From contig NZ_JACHMF010000001.1 in the NCBI RefSeq assembly GCF_014204895.1, positions 6,324,001 through 6,388,000 of the forward strand: DNA of 64,000 nucleotides, in the 5' to 3' direction. How positions within the stretch are numbered: the first letter of the stretch is position 1; each line of letters opens with the position of its first letter. A program made the translations under genes and the position numbers. The stretch is from Paractinoplanes abujensis. Its GTDB lineage: Bacteria > Actinomycetota > Actinomycetes > Mycobacteriales > Micromonosporaceae. A model generated the notes under the pieces. It was not told the origin of the DNA, made no database searches, and was given only the letters and a program-made list of their open reading frames with translations. Shown here piece by piece: positions 7,379 to 16,079 of this stretch.

Positions 7379-8731
7379 TTACTTGTACTTCTTCGCCACA
7401 TCATCGGCCTGCTTCTGACCGTCGGCGAGCGCCTTGTCGACAGTCGTGCTGCCGGCGATGGCCGCGCTCACCTCCTGCGACACCTTGGTGCCGAGGTCGG
7501 CGAACTCGGGGATGCCGACGAACTGCACACCGAGCGCGGGCCGCGGCTGCACACCGGGGTTGGTCGGGTCGGCGTGCTCGATCGAGCCCAGCGTCACATC
7601 GGCGAACGCCTTGGCCGACTCCTTGTACTCCGGGATCGAGTACGTCGAGGTGCGCTTGCCGGACGGGACACGCGACCAGCCGAGCTTCTCGCCGACCAGC
7701 TTCTCGTACTCCTTGCTGGTCGCCCACGACATGAACTTCCACGCGGCGTCGGCCTTCTTGGTGGTCTTGGGCATGGCCCACGCCCACGTCCACAGCCAGC
7801 CGGAGTACTCGGTCTTGTTCACCGGGGCGTACGCGTAACCGACCTTGCCGGCGACCTTGCTGGCGTTCGGGTCCTCCAGGGTGCCCGCGGCCGAGGTGGC
7901 GTCGTACCACATGGCCGCCTTGCCCTGGCCGAACGTGTTGAGGCACTCGGTGAAGCCGGACTGCGGGGCGCCGGGCTGGCCGTGCTGCTTGAGCAGATTG
8001 ACGTAGAAGTTCGTCGCCTCCTTGAACTCGGGCGAGTCGACCTTCGCAGTCCAGTCCTTCTCGAACCAGGTGCCCCCGTACGTGTTGACGACGGTGGTCA
8101 GCGGCGCGAACAGCTCTCCCCAGCCGGGCAGGCCGCGCAGGCAGATGCCGGAGACGCCCTTGCCCTTGTCGTCCAGTTTGGCGGCGAAGTCGGCGACCTG
8201 GGCCCAGGTGGGCTTCTCGGGCATCTTGAGGCCCTTGGCGTCGAAGAGTTCCTTGTTGTACATGAGGAACGACGACTCGCCGTAGAACGGGGCGGCGTAC
8301 AGCTTGCCGTCCTCACCGCTCAGCGACGACACCATCGGCTTGATCAGGTCGTTCACGTCGTACGCGGAATCGGCCTGGGCCTGCGTCGAGACCTCGTGCA
8401 GCCAGCCGTTCTTGGCCCAGATCGGCACCTCGTACGCACCGACCGTGGCCACGTCGTACTGTCCGCCCTGGTTGGCGACGTCCTGGGTGACCTTGTCGCG
8501 CAGTTCGTTCTCCGGGAGGATCGTGAACTTCACGGTGATCCCGGTCTGCTTGGTGAAGTTGTCGGCGGTCAGCTTCTGGATGTCCTCCATCTGCGGGTTG
8601 CCGACCATCAGGGCCGTGATGGTGTTGTCGGCCGCGTCGCCGCCGCCGCTGGTGGTCGAGCCGGCGCCCGAACAGGCAGCCGTGAAGGCCAGCAGCCCGA
8701 CGGCCGCCGCCGCAGCTAGTTTTTTGGACAC
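7379..8731 (-). CDS. Polyol-type ABC substrate-binding lipoprotein
   Basis: This 450-residue extracytoplasmic binding protein is anchored by lipid at Cys20 (lipobox FTAAC). The mature domain carries VTQDVANQGGQYDVATVGAYEVPIWAKNGW and PFYGESSFLMYNKELFDAKG, stretches that resemble the sorbitol/mannitol-binding SmoE group of CUT1 binding proteins. It starts at GTG 8731 behind a strong GGAGG. It is the first structural gene of the operon; a 7-base-arm inverted repeat lies just upstream and the DeoR gene precedes it on the same strand. Substrate assignment to a polyol is moderately supported by similarity of motifs and by the dehydrogenase at the operon end. Confidence 0.88.
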   Translation of the reverse strand: MSKKLAAAAAVGLLAFTAACSGAGSTTSGGGDAADNTITALMVGNPQMEDIQKLTADNFTKQTGITVKFTILPENELRDKVTQDVANQGGQYDVATVGAYEVPIWAKNGWLHEVSTQAQADSAYDVNDLIKPMVSSLSGEDGKLYAAPFYGESSFLMYNKELFDAKGLKMPEKPTWAQVADFAAKLDDKGKGVSGICLRGLPGWGELFAPLTTVVNTYGGTWFEKDWTAKVDSPEFKEATNFYVNLLKQHGQPGAPQSGFTECLNTFGQGKAAMWYDATSAAGTLEDPNASKVAGKVGYAYAPVNKTEYSGWLWTWAWAMPKTTKKADAAWKFMSWATSKEYEKLVGEKLGWSRVPSGKRTSTYSIPEYKESAKAFADVTLGSIEHADPTNPGVQPRPALGVQFVGIPEFADLGTKVSQEVSAAIAGSTTVDKALADGQKQADDVAKKYK

Positions 8732-8741
8732 GGTGGAACCT

Positions 8742-8760
8742 CCGTTTTATTCGAAAACGG
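8742..8760. promoter_or_regulatory. Inverted repeat, candidate DeoR operator
   Basis: CCGTTTT, five bases (attcg), AAAACGG: a perfect repeat in the 56-base gap between deoR and the binding-protein gene, overlapping the region just upstream of the ribosome site. It is the best candidate operator for the adjacent DeoR regulator. Confidence 0.6.
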
Positions 8761-8787
8761 CGAGTGGGGAGTTTTACAACTGTGCGT

Positions 8788-9549
8788 TTACACCCGGATG
8801 ACCTGCGGCCCGAGCCGGGAATAGCGGTTCGCCTCGGAAACCGGCAATGCGGTGTCCGTGACCAGTGACTCGAAATCAGATATCTCGGCGAATCGGCAGA
8901 ATGTGCGGACGCCGAATTTGGTGTGAATACCGACGAAGACCCGGCGCCGGGCCGCCGCGACTGCCCGCGCCTTGACATCGGCAACGGCCGGGTCGGGCGT
9001 GGTCAGCCCGACCTCCCGCGAGATGCCGTTGGCCCCGATGAAGGCCAGATCGATCACGAAACCGGAGAGCATGTTGCCCGCCCAGTGGTCGACGGTGGCC
9101 AGCGTGCGCCCCCGCACCCTGCCCCCGAGCAGCAGCACCGTGGCCGGCGAGGACGCGGCCAGCCAGGCCGCGGTGTTGAGTGACGCGGTCACCACCGTGA
9201 GCGGACGGTCGTTGGGCAGCGCCTCGGCGATCAGCTGCGGCGTGAAACCCTCGTCGATGAAGATCGTCTCGGCGTCCCCGATCAGGCCGGCCGCGGCGGC
9301 CGCGATCCGTCGTTTCTCGGGAACTCCGCGAATGGTCCGCATCGCGAGGTCGGTCTCGAACTTGGCGGTCTCCACCGGGTACGCACCACCGTGCGTACGC
9401 CGGATGAGCCCGTGCTTTTCCAGCAGGCGCAGGTCACGGCGAATTGTTTCGGCCGAGACGTCGAGTTCGGCCGAGAGTTTCCCGACCTCGACCTCTCCGT
9501 GCCGGCGGGCCAGCGCGACGATCTGATGCTGCCGCTCGTCCGCATTCAA
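8788..9549 (-). CDS. DeoR family transcriptional regulator of the polyol operon
   Basis: This 253-residue regulator has an N-terminal helix-turn-helix (RQHQIVALARRHGEVEVGKL, LDVSAETIRRDLRLLEKHGLIRRTHGG), the DeoR/GlpR signature. A C-terminal sugar-phosphate-binding domain contains IFIDEGFTPQLIAEAL, LLLGGRVRGRT and GANGISREVGLTTPD. The start appears to be TTG 9549; the nearby ATG is out of frame. It lies upstream of and co-directional with the ABC operon and is presumably its repressor, released by a phosphorylated or oxidised intermediate. Confidence 0.88.
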   Translation of the reverse strand: MNADERQHQIVALARRHGEVEVGKLSAELDVSAETIRRDLRLLEKHGLIRRTHGGAYPVETAKFETDLAMRTIRGVPEKRRIAAAAAGLIGDAETIFIDEGFTPQLIAEALPNDRPLTVVTASLNTAAWLAASSPATVLLLGGRVRGRTLATVDHWAGNMLSGFVIDLAFIGANGISREVGLTTPDPAVADVKARAVAAARRRVFVGIHTKFGVRTFCRFAEISDFESLVTDTALPVSEANRYSRLGPQVIRV

Positions 9550-9793
9550 TTCCCGTCACCTCCGCCCTCGTTTGACCGACCTATTTGTAACACCGGAGAA
9601 ACCTGTGGCCTCCATCACAAGCCCCGCTACTTCGTTGTTTACTTGCCCGTTTGCCCGGTCGCGAAGACCGAGCAAGATCACCTCAAAGTAAGATCAAAAC
9701 CCCATATCGCTTGACCGTTTGCCGGGAAATGATGACCACATCGTGACCGGTCGTGTGAACTCGGGCGGACCGGCTTTCCCTCAGATCGGGCCC

Positions 9794-12052
9794 ATGCGGG
9801 CCGACTTTCAACGCGTGCTTGCGACGGATCAACTGACCGAGTTCCTGTCCGCGGTGGCCGACGGCCCCGCCGGACCGGCCGCGCATCACGCTGCCGTGGA
9901 ATGTGCCGCCCGCGCCCTCGACGCCGACGTCGCCGTGCTGATGATCGACGGCGGGGTGGTGGCCACGATCGGGCTGCCCGCCGACGAGGTGCCCGCGTAC
10001 ACGCTGGCCGAGATCGCCGTCGGCCGCCGCGCCACCCTCGACCTGGGCGACGGCCGGTACGCGGTCACGTTCGCCACCATCACCGGCACCAGCCCCGGCG
10101 TCCTCGTGCTGGGCCGGATCAGCGGCCCGTTCAGCGCCGAAGAGGTCTGCCTGCTGCGCGGCATGGCCCGCGTCCTCGAACTCAGCCTGCAGTCCCTGCA
10201 CGTGATCGAGTCGGAGCGCCGGTACGCCGAGGAGAACGGCCGGCTGCTCGGCTACCTCGACCACGGCCGCCGGGTCTTCGAGGAGCTGGGCGGCGTCCAG
10301 CGCGCGATCGGCCGCCGGACCCCCGTGCCGCAAATCTTCGACATGGTCGTCACCGCCGTCCGCGACCTGCTGGGCGTCGACCTGGTCACGATCAACCTGG
10401 TCGACCGGGACGACCCCGGACGAGCCGGCATCGTCGCCTCGACCGGGCTCCCGCCCGAGGTGGAGGCCACGCTGCAGCATGTCCCGCTGCCCGCGGGCGG
10501 CGTCTCCGGCCTGGCCATCCTCGGCGACGAACTGGTCGCGGTCGAGCACTACGCCACCTCACCGATCGCCCTCTCCCCCATGGCCGCCGCGCGCCTCAAG
10601 TCGATCATGGCGGCTCCCCTGCGCGAGAACGGGCAGGCCGTGGGCAGCATCACCGTCGGGTCGTTCACGTCCCGGCGCGACTGGGACAAGCCGGCCCGCG
10701 AAATCGTGCAGGCGTTCGCCGACCACCTCAGCCTCGCGCTGACCGACGCGCGTACCCAGGAGGCGATGAGCCAGGCCTTCCTCGACGCGCTCACCGGCCT
10801 GGCCACCAGGGCCCTGTTCCAGACCCGCATGGAGGAGGCCCTCAGCCCGGCCGGCCTCGGTGGCGCCGTGCTCTTCGTCGACCTCGACCGCTTCAAGGTC
10901 GTCAACGACTCGCTCGGTCACGCGGCCGGCGACGCCCTGCTCACCGGCGTGGCCACGCGCATACAGGCCTGTCTGCGCGAAGGCGACACGGCGGCCCGCC
11001 TCGGCGGCGACGAATTCGCCGTCCTGCTGCCCGGCGTGCACAGCGCTGAGGAGGCCACCCCCATCGCCGACCGCATCCTGGCCGCCCTGCGCGAACCGTT
11101 CGACCTGCTCGGCGCGGAAACCTTCATCAGCTCCAGCATCGGCGTGGCGTTCAGCCGCCCCGGCGAACACGCCGGGGCCGTGCTCATGGTCCACGCCGAC
11201 CTCGCGATGTATCAGGCCAAGAAGCTCGGCAAGGACCGGTACGAGGTGTTCGAGCCGACCATGCAGGAGGCGTTCCAGGCCCACATCGCGCTGGAGGCCG
11301 ACCTGCGCCGGGCCGTCGTGCGCCACGAGTTCGAGCTGCGCTACCAGCCCATCGTGCGCCTGCAGACCAATGAGATCACCGGCGTGGAGGCGCTGATCCG
11401 CTGGAACCATCCCGAACGCGGCATCGTGCCGCCGATGGACTTCATCCCGCTCGCCGAGGAAACCGGCATGATCGTGCCGATCGGCGAATGGGTGCTGCGC
11501 GAGGCCACCAGCCGGGTCGCCGAATGGAACGCGCGCCGCTCCGGTCCGCCGCTGTCCGTGAGCGTCAACCTCTCGGCCGTGCAGCTCGAACAGGCGGCTC
11601 TGATCCAGACCGTCGAATCGGCCCTGACCGACGCCGGTCTGCCGCCCGCCCAGCTCGTGCTCGAACTGACCGAGTCCCTGCTGGTCGACCACCGCCCGGC
11701 CACCCTGCACCGGCTCAACGGACTCAAGGCCCTGGGCGTACGCCTGGCCATCGACGACTTCGGCACCGGCTACTCGTCCCTGGCCTACTTGCGCCGCTTC
11801 CCGGTCGACATCATCAAGATCGACAAGTCCTTCGTGGACGACGTGGTCGACGAACCCACCGCGGCCGCCCTCACCCACGGCATCATCCAGCTGGGCCGAG
11901 CCCTGCAACTGTCGACGGTCGCCGAGGGCATCGAACACGCCGGCCAGCTGACGTCCTTGGCCGGCGGCAACTGCGAGATGGGCCAGGGCTACTACTTCGC
12001 CGAACCGCTGACCGACACAGCGCTCAACGGACTCCTCTTCCCCTCGGACTGA
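9794..12052 (+). CDS. GAF-GGDEF-EAL cyclic-di-GMP protein
   Basis: This ~752-residue cytoplasmic protein both makes and degrades cyclic di-GMP by domain content. A poorly defined N-terminal sensory region is followed by a GAF-like domain (~200-345) and a GGDEF domain with intact GGDEF at ~404-408 (RLGGDEFAVLLPG). The EAL domain has EAL at ~532-534 and DDFGTGYSSLAYL plus FVDDV-like metal residues. Both active sites look intact, so the net direction is unknown. No membrane helices are visible. I chose ATG 9794; in-frame GTG 9742 and TTG 9719 are alternatives. It stands alone, divergent from deoR. Confidence 0.9.
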   Translation: MRADFQRVLATDQLTEFLSAVADGPAGPAAHHAAVECAARALDADVAVLMIDGGVVATIGLPADEVPAYTLAEIAVGRRATLDLGDGRYAVTFATITGTSPGVLVLGRISGPFSAEEVCLLRGMARVLELSLQSLHVIESERRYAEENGRLLGYLDHGRRVFEELGGVQRAIGRRTPVPQIFDMVVTAVRDLLGVDLVTINLVDRDDPGRAGIVASTGLPPEVEATLQHVPLPAGGVSGLAILGDELVAVEHYATSPIALSPMAAARLKSIMAAPLRENGQAVGSITVGSFTSRRDWDKPAREIVQAFADHLSLALTDARTQEAMSQAFLDALTGLATRALFQTRMEEALSPAGLGGAVLFVDLDRFKVVNDSLGHAAGDALLTGVATRIQACLREGDTAARLGGDEFAVLLPGVHSAEEATPIADRILAALREPFDLLGAETFISSSIGVAFSRPGEHAGAVLMVHADLAMYQAKKLGKDRYEVFEPTMQEAFQAHIALEADLRRAVVRHEFELRYQPIVRLQTNEITGVEALIRWNHPERGIVPPMDFIPLAEETGMIVPIGEWVLREATSRVAEWNARRSGPPLSVSVNLSAVQLEQAALIQTVESALTDAGLPPAQLVLELTESLLVDHRPATLHRLNGLKALGVRLAIDDFGTGYSSLAYLRRFPVDIIKIDKSFVDDVVDEPTAAALTHGIIQLGRALQLSTVAEGIEHAGQLTSLAGGNCEMGQGYYFAEPLTDTALNGLLFPSD

Positions 12053-12136
12053 CGTCGGCCTCTCCGCATCCCAGCCGCTCCTTCCGGTCGCCCCCAACCC
12101 TGCTCGTCGGGTCTCAGAATGCTCGGCATGCAGGAG

Positions 12137-12788
12137 CGACCCTCGACCTTCCCTTCGTGTTCGCGCCGGTGCCGGCCCTCGACGGCAGGGCGGCCCGGCG
12201 GCTCGCCCCGGGGCACACGCTGTCGGTACATCCACTGGTGGACGGGGTGGCGGGCGATTTCGGGCCGCATCCTCCCGCCGAGCGTGAGCGGGTGCTCGAC
12301 CTGCTGATCGCCCTGCGCCGAGCCACACCGCCGGGCGCGGCGATCACGCTCCGGACCGACTTGCGGCTGCCCGGGCGGGCGGGGCTCGAGGCGGCGCTGG
12401 ACGACCTGGGCGGTCCGTGGAGTGGCGGGCCCTACTCGGAGCCTGCGCGTGAGGTGCCGGCCCCGCGGGCCGGGCTGGTCCGGGGATGGCTCGCCGCATT
12501 CGACCGGCTGGCCGGCGCCGCGGGCGACCCGGCGGGCTGGCTGGTCACCCACGGCGAGCCGCACCCGGGGAACGTCCTGCGGCGCTGCTGGGGCGGTACG
12601 AGCGCGAGACCGGGCGGGTGGTGTTGCCCGACCTGATCGCCTTCTACCGGCTGTGGCGGATGCTGGCCGACGTGGCGATCCACGTCGACGAGCTGCGGCG
12701 GCCGCACGAGCCGGGCGCGGATCGGGCCGGCTCCCTGACCTACCTGACGAGCTACCTACGAGATCAGGAGGGGGATGATCGCCTCTAG
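12137..12788 (+). pseudogene. Broken aminoglycoside-phosphotransferase-like gene
   Basis: Two frames together read as the C-terminal half of an APH-like kinase. From ~12137 one frame gives PFVFAPVPALDGRAARRL ... VHPLVDGVAGDFG ... and reaches the catalytic loop WLVTHGEPHPGNVLR (HGxxHxxN) near 12550-12580. The text then jumps to another frame at ~12580, LLGRYERETGRVVLPDLIAFYRLWRMLADV, to a TAG at 12786-12788. The metal-binding VDWD segment expected between them is missing, so about 25 codons have been deleted with a frame change. The N-terminal ATP lobe is also absent. It is non-functional. Confidence 0.7.
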
Positions 12789-13202
12789 TTCGGGCGGCTC
12801 CAGGCGGCCGGGCAGCGACGCGAACTCGGCCGGCGTGACCCAGGCGTGCCCGATCAGTTCGGCCACCTCGTACGGCAGGAGCCCGTCGCGGGAGAGGGGC
12901 GGCGACGGCGTGGCGTAGCGGGCGGCGAAGAACTGTTCGGTGCCGGTGTAGAGGCGGCCCTTCCAGCGGGAGTGGCGCTTCACGTCGACGAAGTGGTCGC
13001 CGACGCGGCCGGGGTCGAGCCCGGTCTCCTCGACCAGCTCGCGCCGAGCCGCCTGCAGCGGGGTCTCACCCTCGTCGAGGCCGCCGCCGGGTGGCTCCCA
13101 GATCTCGGTGCCGTCGTGCGGGTCGCGCCAATGCATCAGCAGCACCCGGCCGTCGGCGTCGAAGCAGATCACCCGGGCGGCGGGGCGGTGAACGCTATCC
13201 AT
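12756..13202 (-). CDS. Nudix hydrolase
   Basis: This 148-residue pyrophosphohydrolase carries a complete Nudix box at about residues 40-61: GGGLDEGETPLQAARRELVEE-TG. The REL-x-EE glutamates bind the metal. The family hydrolyses nucleoside diphosphate-linked compounds (house-cleaning of oxidised nucleotides, NDP-sugars, ADP-ribose and others); the exact substrate is not predictable. ATG 13202 overlaps the 3' end of the membrane GGDEF-EAL gene by eight bases, so the two are probably cotranscribed. Its 3' end overlaps the broken APH-like gene by 33 bases. Confidence 0.9.
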   Translation of the reverse strand: MDSVHRPAARVICFDADGRVLLMHWRDPHDGTEIWEPPGGGLDEGETPLQAARRELVEETGLDPGRVGDHFVDVKRHSRWKGRLYTGTEQFFAARYATPSPPLSRDGLLPYEVAELIGHAWVTPAEFASLPGRLEPPELEAIIPLLIS

Positions 13203-15456
13203 GAGCCGAAGATAAGGGCAGCAGGGCCTCGAAGTCGGCGGCGGGCATGGGCCGGGCGAACAGGTAGCCCTGCGCGGCCCGGTAGCCGAGCGCCCGCAAC
13301 CGGGCCGCCTGGTCGGCTGTTTCGACGCCCTCGGCCACGGCGTGCAGGCTCAGCGCCTGGGCCAGGTGGGCCACGCCGGCCGCGACCGTGATCCGGCCGC
13401 CCGGCGGGGCCTGGGCGAACGAGCGGTCCAGCTTGACCTCGTCCACGGGCACGTCGTGCAGCAGGCTCAGCGTGGAGCTGCCGGTGCCGAAGTCGTCGAG
13501 CGCGAACTTGACGCCGAGTTCGCGCAGGTCGTTCAGCGCGGCCCGGGATTCGCGGGGGTCGACCGGCATCGACTCGGTGATCTCGAGGGTGATCCGGCCC
13601 GCGGCGATCCCGTATTCGGCGAGCAGACCCGCCACGTACGGGGCGAAGTCGGGTTCGCGCAGGTCGCGGGCCGAGATGTTGATGTTCAGGGCGGTGCCGG
13701 CGGGCCAGGCGGCCAGGCGGCTCAGGGCGGCCCGCAGCACCCAGCGGCCCAGGGGGACGATCAGGCCGGTGCGCTCGGCGACCGGGATGAAGGCGTCCGG
13801 GGCCAGCGTGCCGTGTTCCGGGTGGGCCCAGCGCACCAGCGCCTCGGCACCCAGCACGCGGCGGGCCTCGTCGAGGGTGACGATCGGCTGGAACAGCAGG
13901 AACAGCTGGTCGTCGCGGATCGCGCCGGGCAGGTCGGCGCCCAGGTCGGCGTGTCCGGCCGAGGCGGCGCCCAGCTCGGGCTCGTAGTGCAGCGAGGCGG
14001 TGCCGGCGATGGCCTTGGCCGCGTACATGGCGATGTCGGCCTGGCGCAGCAGCACGCTGGGGTCGTCGCCGGCACGGCCGTCGGCGATGCCGATGCTGGC
14101 CCGGATCGGCAGCTCGTGCCCATCGGCCAGGACGGGCGCCTGCAGGGCCTCGATCATGCGCTCGGCGGCCAGGTCGGCCGCCTCCGGGTCGGCCCCGTCG
14201 AGCACCACGACGAATTCGTCGCCGCCCAGCCGGGCCACCGTGTCCTCGGCCCGTACGCAACTGTTCAGGCGCTGCGCGACCGCTATCAACAGCTGGTCGC
14301 CGACCTCGTGTCCGAGGGTGTCGTTGACCTCCTTGAAGTCGTCGAGGTCGATCAGCGCGACCGCCACGGGCCGGCCGTCGGCGGCTTCGACGGCCCGGCG
14401 CAGCCGCTCGTGGAAGAGCACACGGTTGGGCAGCTGGGTGAGCGCGTCGTGGGTGGCGCCGTGGTCGAGGCGGCGCAACAGACGGCCGTTGTCCTGGAAG
14501 GCGGTGATCTGGCGGACCACGACCACGGCGGTGAGCAGCACGGCCGCGACCACCACGATGCGACGGTCGCTGCTGCCTTCGTTCCAGACCACCGCGAGCA
14601 GCAGCCCGTCGACGGCGGCGACGGCGGCGTACGGCAGGAAGCTGAACGGGCGCCGGCGGACCGGCCTGGCCCCGCGCAGCGGCCCGGTGGGGGCGTTGCG
14701 CTGCCGGTGGGTGGCGAGCACGGCGCAGAAGAACAGCCCCGGCAGGTCGATCATGTCGGGGAACAGGTGCGGGTCGAGCGGCAGGAACAGCGGGCGCAGC
14801 ACCGGCCCCACCGCGCCGATGGCCACCGCGACGCCGATCATGCGGAGGGCGCCCGGTGCCATGTGGGTGTGGCTGGTCAGCAGGAACTTCGCGACGGCGA
14901 ACACGGCCAGCAGCGCGAGCAGGCTGAGCGCCAGCGAGGGGATCAGCATCCCGCGGTCGCCGTCCTCGATCGCGTACCGGGCCGAGAAGTGCCACAGGAA
15001 GACGGCGCAGGCCAGCATCACCGTGCTCGCGTCTAGCACCACCCGGAACAACTCGCCTCGGGACTGCTGGCCGAACGGCAGGCGGAGCAGGGCGTACATG
15101 ACGAGCACGACGGCGATGCCCTGAAACACGAGCTGCCCGGCCCCGGCGCCCGCGCGGGCCGGGTCGGGTGCGGTCAGCATGTGATGGGCCTGGGCCGCGT
15201 TGCCCAGGCCGACCGGCACGCACACCAGTGCGATGTGGCCCCAGAACCGCCGGACCTGAGCCGGAAGGTGCTCGGTGCGCGCGGTCCGCAGGCTGTCGAC
15301 GCCCAGCACCACCGCGCCGAGAACGCCGGGCAGCCAGAGGAACACCCAGGGAATCACCGGGGTGATCGCGTTGAGCACCACTGCGACCAGCGTGAACAGC
15401 AGGAGAGCGCCGGCGGCGACGAGTGGCCGGCCGGGCCGGGTCCTGAGCACGCCCAT
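13195..15456 (-). CDS. Membrane-bound GGDEF-EAL cyclic-di-GMP protein
   Basis: This 753-residue protein has an N-terminal sensor of about eight hydrophobic helices (residues ~10-300). A GGDEF domain follows with intact GGDEF at ~411-415 (RLGGDEFVVVLDG), then an EAL domain (EAL at ~538-540, DDFGTGSSTLSLLH, EGVETADQ). It should link an unknown membrane signal to cyclic di-GMP level. ATG 15456 follows GAGAGGCGG; a longer frame to 15615 runs through an imperfect direct repeat and is unlikely to be translated. It is divergent from pseH with 170 bases between. Confidence 0.9.
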   Translation of the reverse strand: MGVLRTRPGRPLVAAGALLLFTLVAVVLNAITPVIPWVFLWLPGVLGAVVLGVDSLRTARTEHLPAQVRRFWGHIALVCVPVGLGNAAQAHHMLTAPDPARAGAGAGQLVFQGIAVVLVMYALLRLPFGQQSRGELFRVVLDASTVMLACAVFLWHFSARYAIEDGDRGMLIPSLALSLLALLAVFAVAKFLLTSHTHMAPGALRMIGVAVAIGAVGPVLRPLFLPLDPHLFPDMIDLPGLFFCAVLATHRQRNAPTGPLRGARPVRRRPFSFLPYAAVAAVDGLLLAVVWNEGSSDRRIVVVAAVLLTAVVVVRQITAFQDNGRLLRRLDHGATHDALTQLPNRVLFHERLRRAVEAADGRPVAVALIDLDDFKEVNDTLGHEVGDQLLIAVAQRLNSCVRAEDTVARLGGDEFVVVLDGADPEAADLAAERMIEALQAPVLADGHELPIRASIGIADGRAGDDPSVLLRQADIAMYAAKAIAGTASLHYEPELGAASAGHADLGADLPGAIRDDQLFLLFQPIVTLDEARRVLGAEALVRWAHPEHGTLAPDAFIPVAERTGLIVPLGRWVLRAALSRLAAWPAGTALNINISARDLREPDFAPYVAGLLAEYGIAAGRITLEITESMPVDPRESRAALNDLRELGVKFALDDFGTGSSTLSLLHDVPVDEVKLDRSFAQAPPGGRITVAAGVAHLAQALSLHAVAEGVETADQAARLRALGYRAAQGYLFARPMPAADFEALLPLSSAHG

Positions 15457-15507
15457 CCGGTCCGCCTCTCGCCGAGAAAATTGCTTCTCCAGTGATCGGC
15501 GGGCGGG

Positions 15508-15594
15508 CGGCGAAGGTGAGGAAACACGCTGTGACCCAGGTCCCCGGCGGCCGGCGAGGGTGAGGAATCGCGCTGTGACCGAGGTCCCCGGCGG
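15508..15594. repeat. Two 43-base direct repeats
   Basis: Bases 15508-15550 and 15552-15594 match at 39 of 43 positions, one base apart. Each contains GGTGAGGAA and ends AGGTCCCCGGCGG. They fill the divergent gap between the GGDEF-EAL gene and pseH, where promoters of both must lie. They could be a regulatory repeat or a recent local duplication. Confidence 0.75.
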
Positions 15595-15626
15595 AACGGG
15601 TCGCCGGGCGGCCATACTTTGTCACT

Positions 15627-16079
15627 GTGCTGCGACCTGCGACCTACGCCGAACGGGACCTGATCCTGCCCTGGCGCAACCACGAGTCGGTGCGTGCCGT
15701 GAGCCTGACCACGCACGAGATCAAGCCCGAGGAGCACGCGAAGTGGTGGGAAAAGCGCTGGCGTGATGTGCTGATCTACGAAGACGATCGGGGTGTCCCG
15801 GCCGGCGTCGTGATCTTCAACGAGAACACCTGGTCCTTCTACCTCGACGTGGCCGGCCTGGGCGACGGGCTGCTGGCGGCGTGGATGCGGCTGGAGAAGG
15901 AAGCCGTGGAGTACGCGTTCGGCCCACTCGGCCTGGAGACCCTGGGCGGGGAGACGCTCGCCGACAACAAGCAGGTGCTCGCGCTCCACCGCCGCTTCGG
16001 CTTCAAGGAGACGCGGCGTTACGAACGGCTCGTCGACGGCGAGATGAAGACCGTCGTCTGGACGGAGAGAGGGAAGTAA
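15627..16079 (+). CDS. pseH: PseH-like N-acetyltransferase (pseudaminic acid pathway)
   Basis: This 150-residue GNAT enzyme, third step of the pathway, acetylates the 4-amino group of UDP-4-amino-4,6-dideoxy-AltNAc with acetyl-CoA. The fold is shown by LRPATYAERDLILPWRNHESVR at the N-terminus (the WRN motif typical of PseH/SpsD-type GNATs), the EHAKWWEKRW region and the LADNKQVLALHRRFGFKETRR cofactor/C-terminal motif. The start is GTG 15627. Its stop overlaps the pseI start (TAATG), so the two are translationally coupled. The rest of the pathway is 15 kb away at 32.1-38.3 kb. Confidence 0.88.
   Translation: MLRPATYAERDLILPWRNHESVRAVSLTTHEIKPEEHAKWWEKRWRDVLIYEDDRGVPAGVVIFNENTWSFYLDVAGLGDGLLAAWMRLEKEAVEYAFGPLGLETLGGETLADNKQVLALHRRFGFKETRRYERLVDGEMKTVVWTERGK

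Noticed and set aside
6713..8719. Long + strand frame over the ABC operon (668 codons)
   Set aside because: Antisense shadow of the binding protein and permease genes; no recognisable domain.
15457..15615. N-terminal extension of the membrane GGDEF-EAL protein to 15615
   Set aside because: It would translate the direct repeats into a Pro/Arg-rich leader before a normal membrane start; ATG 15456 has a proper ribosome site.
13169..15625. 818-codon minus-strand frame alongside the membrane GGDEF-EAL gene
   Set aside because: Different frame of the same strand with Arg/Pro-rich text; the frame ending at 13195 carries GGDEF and EAL motifs.
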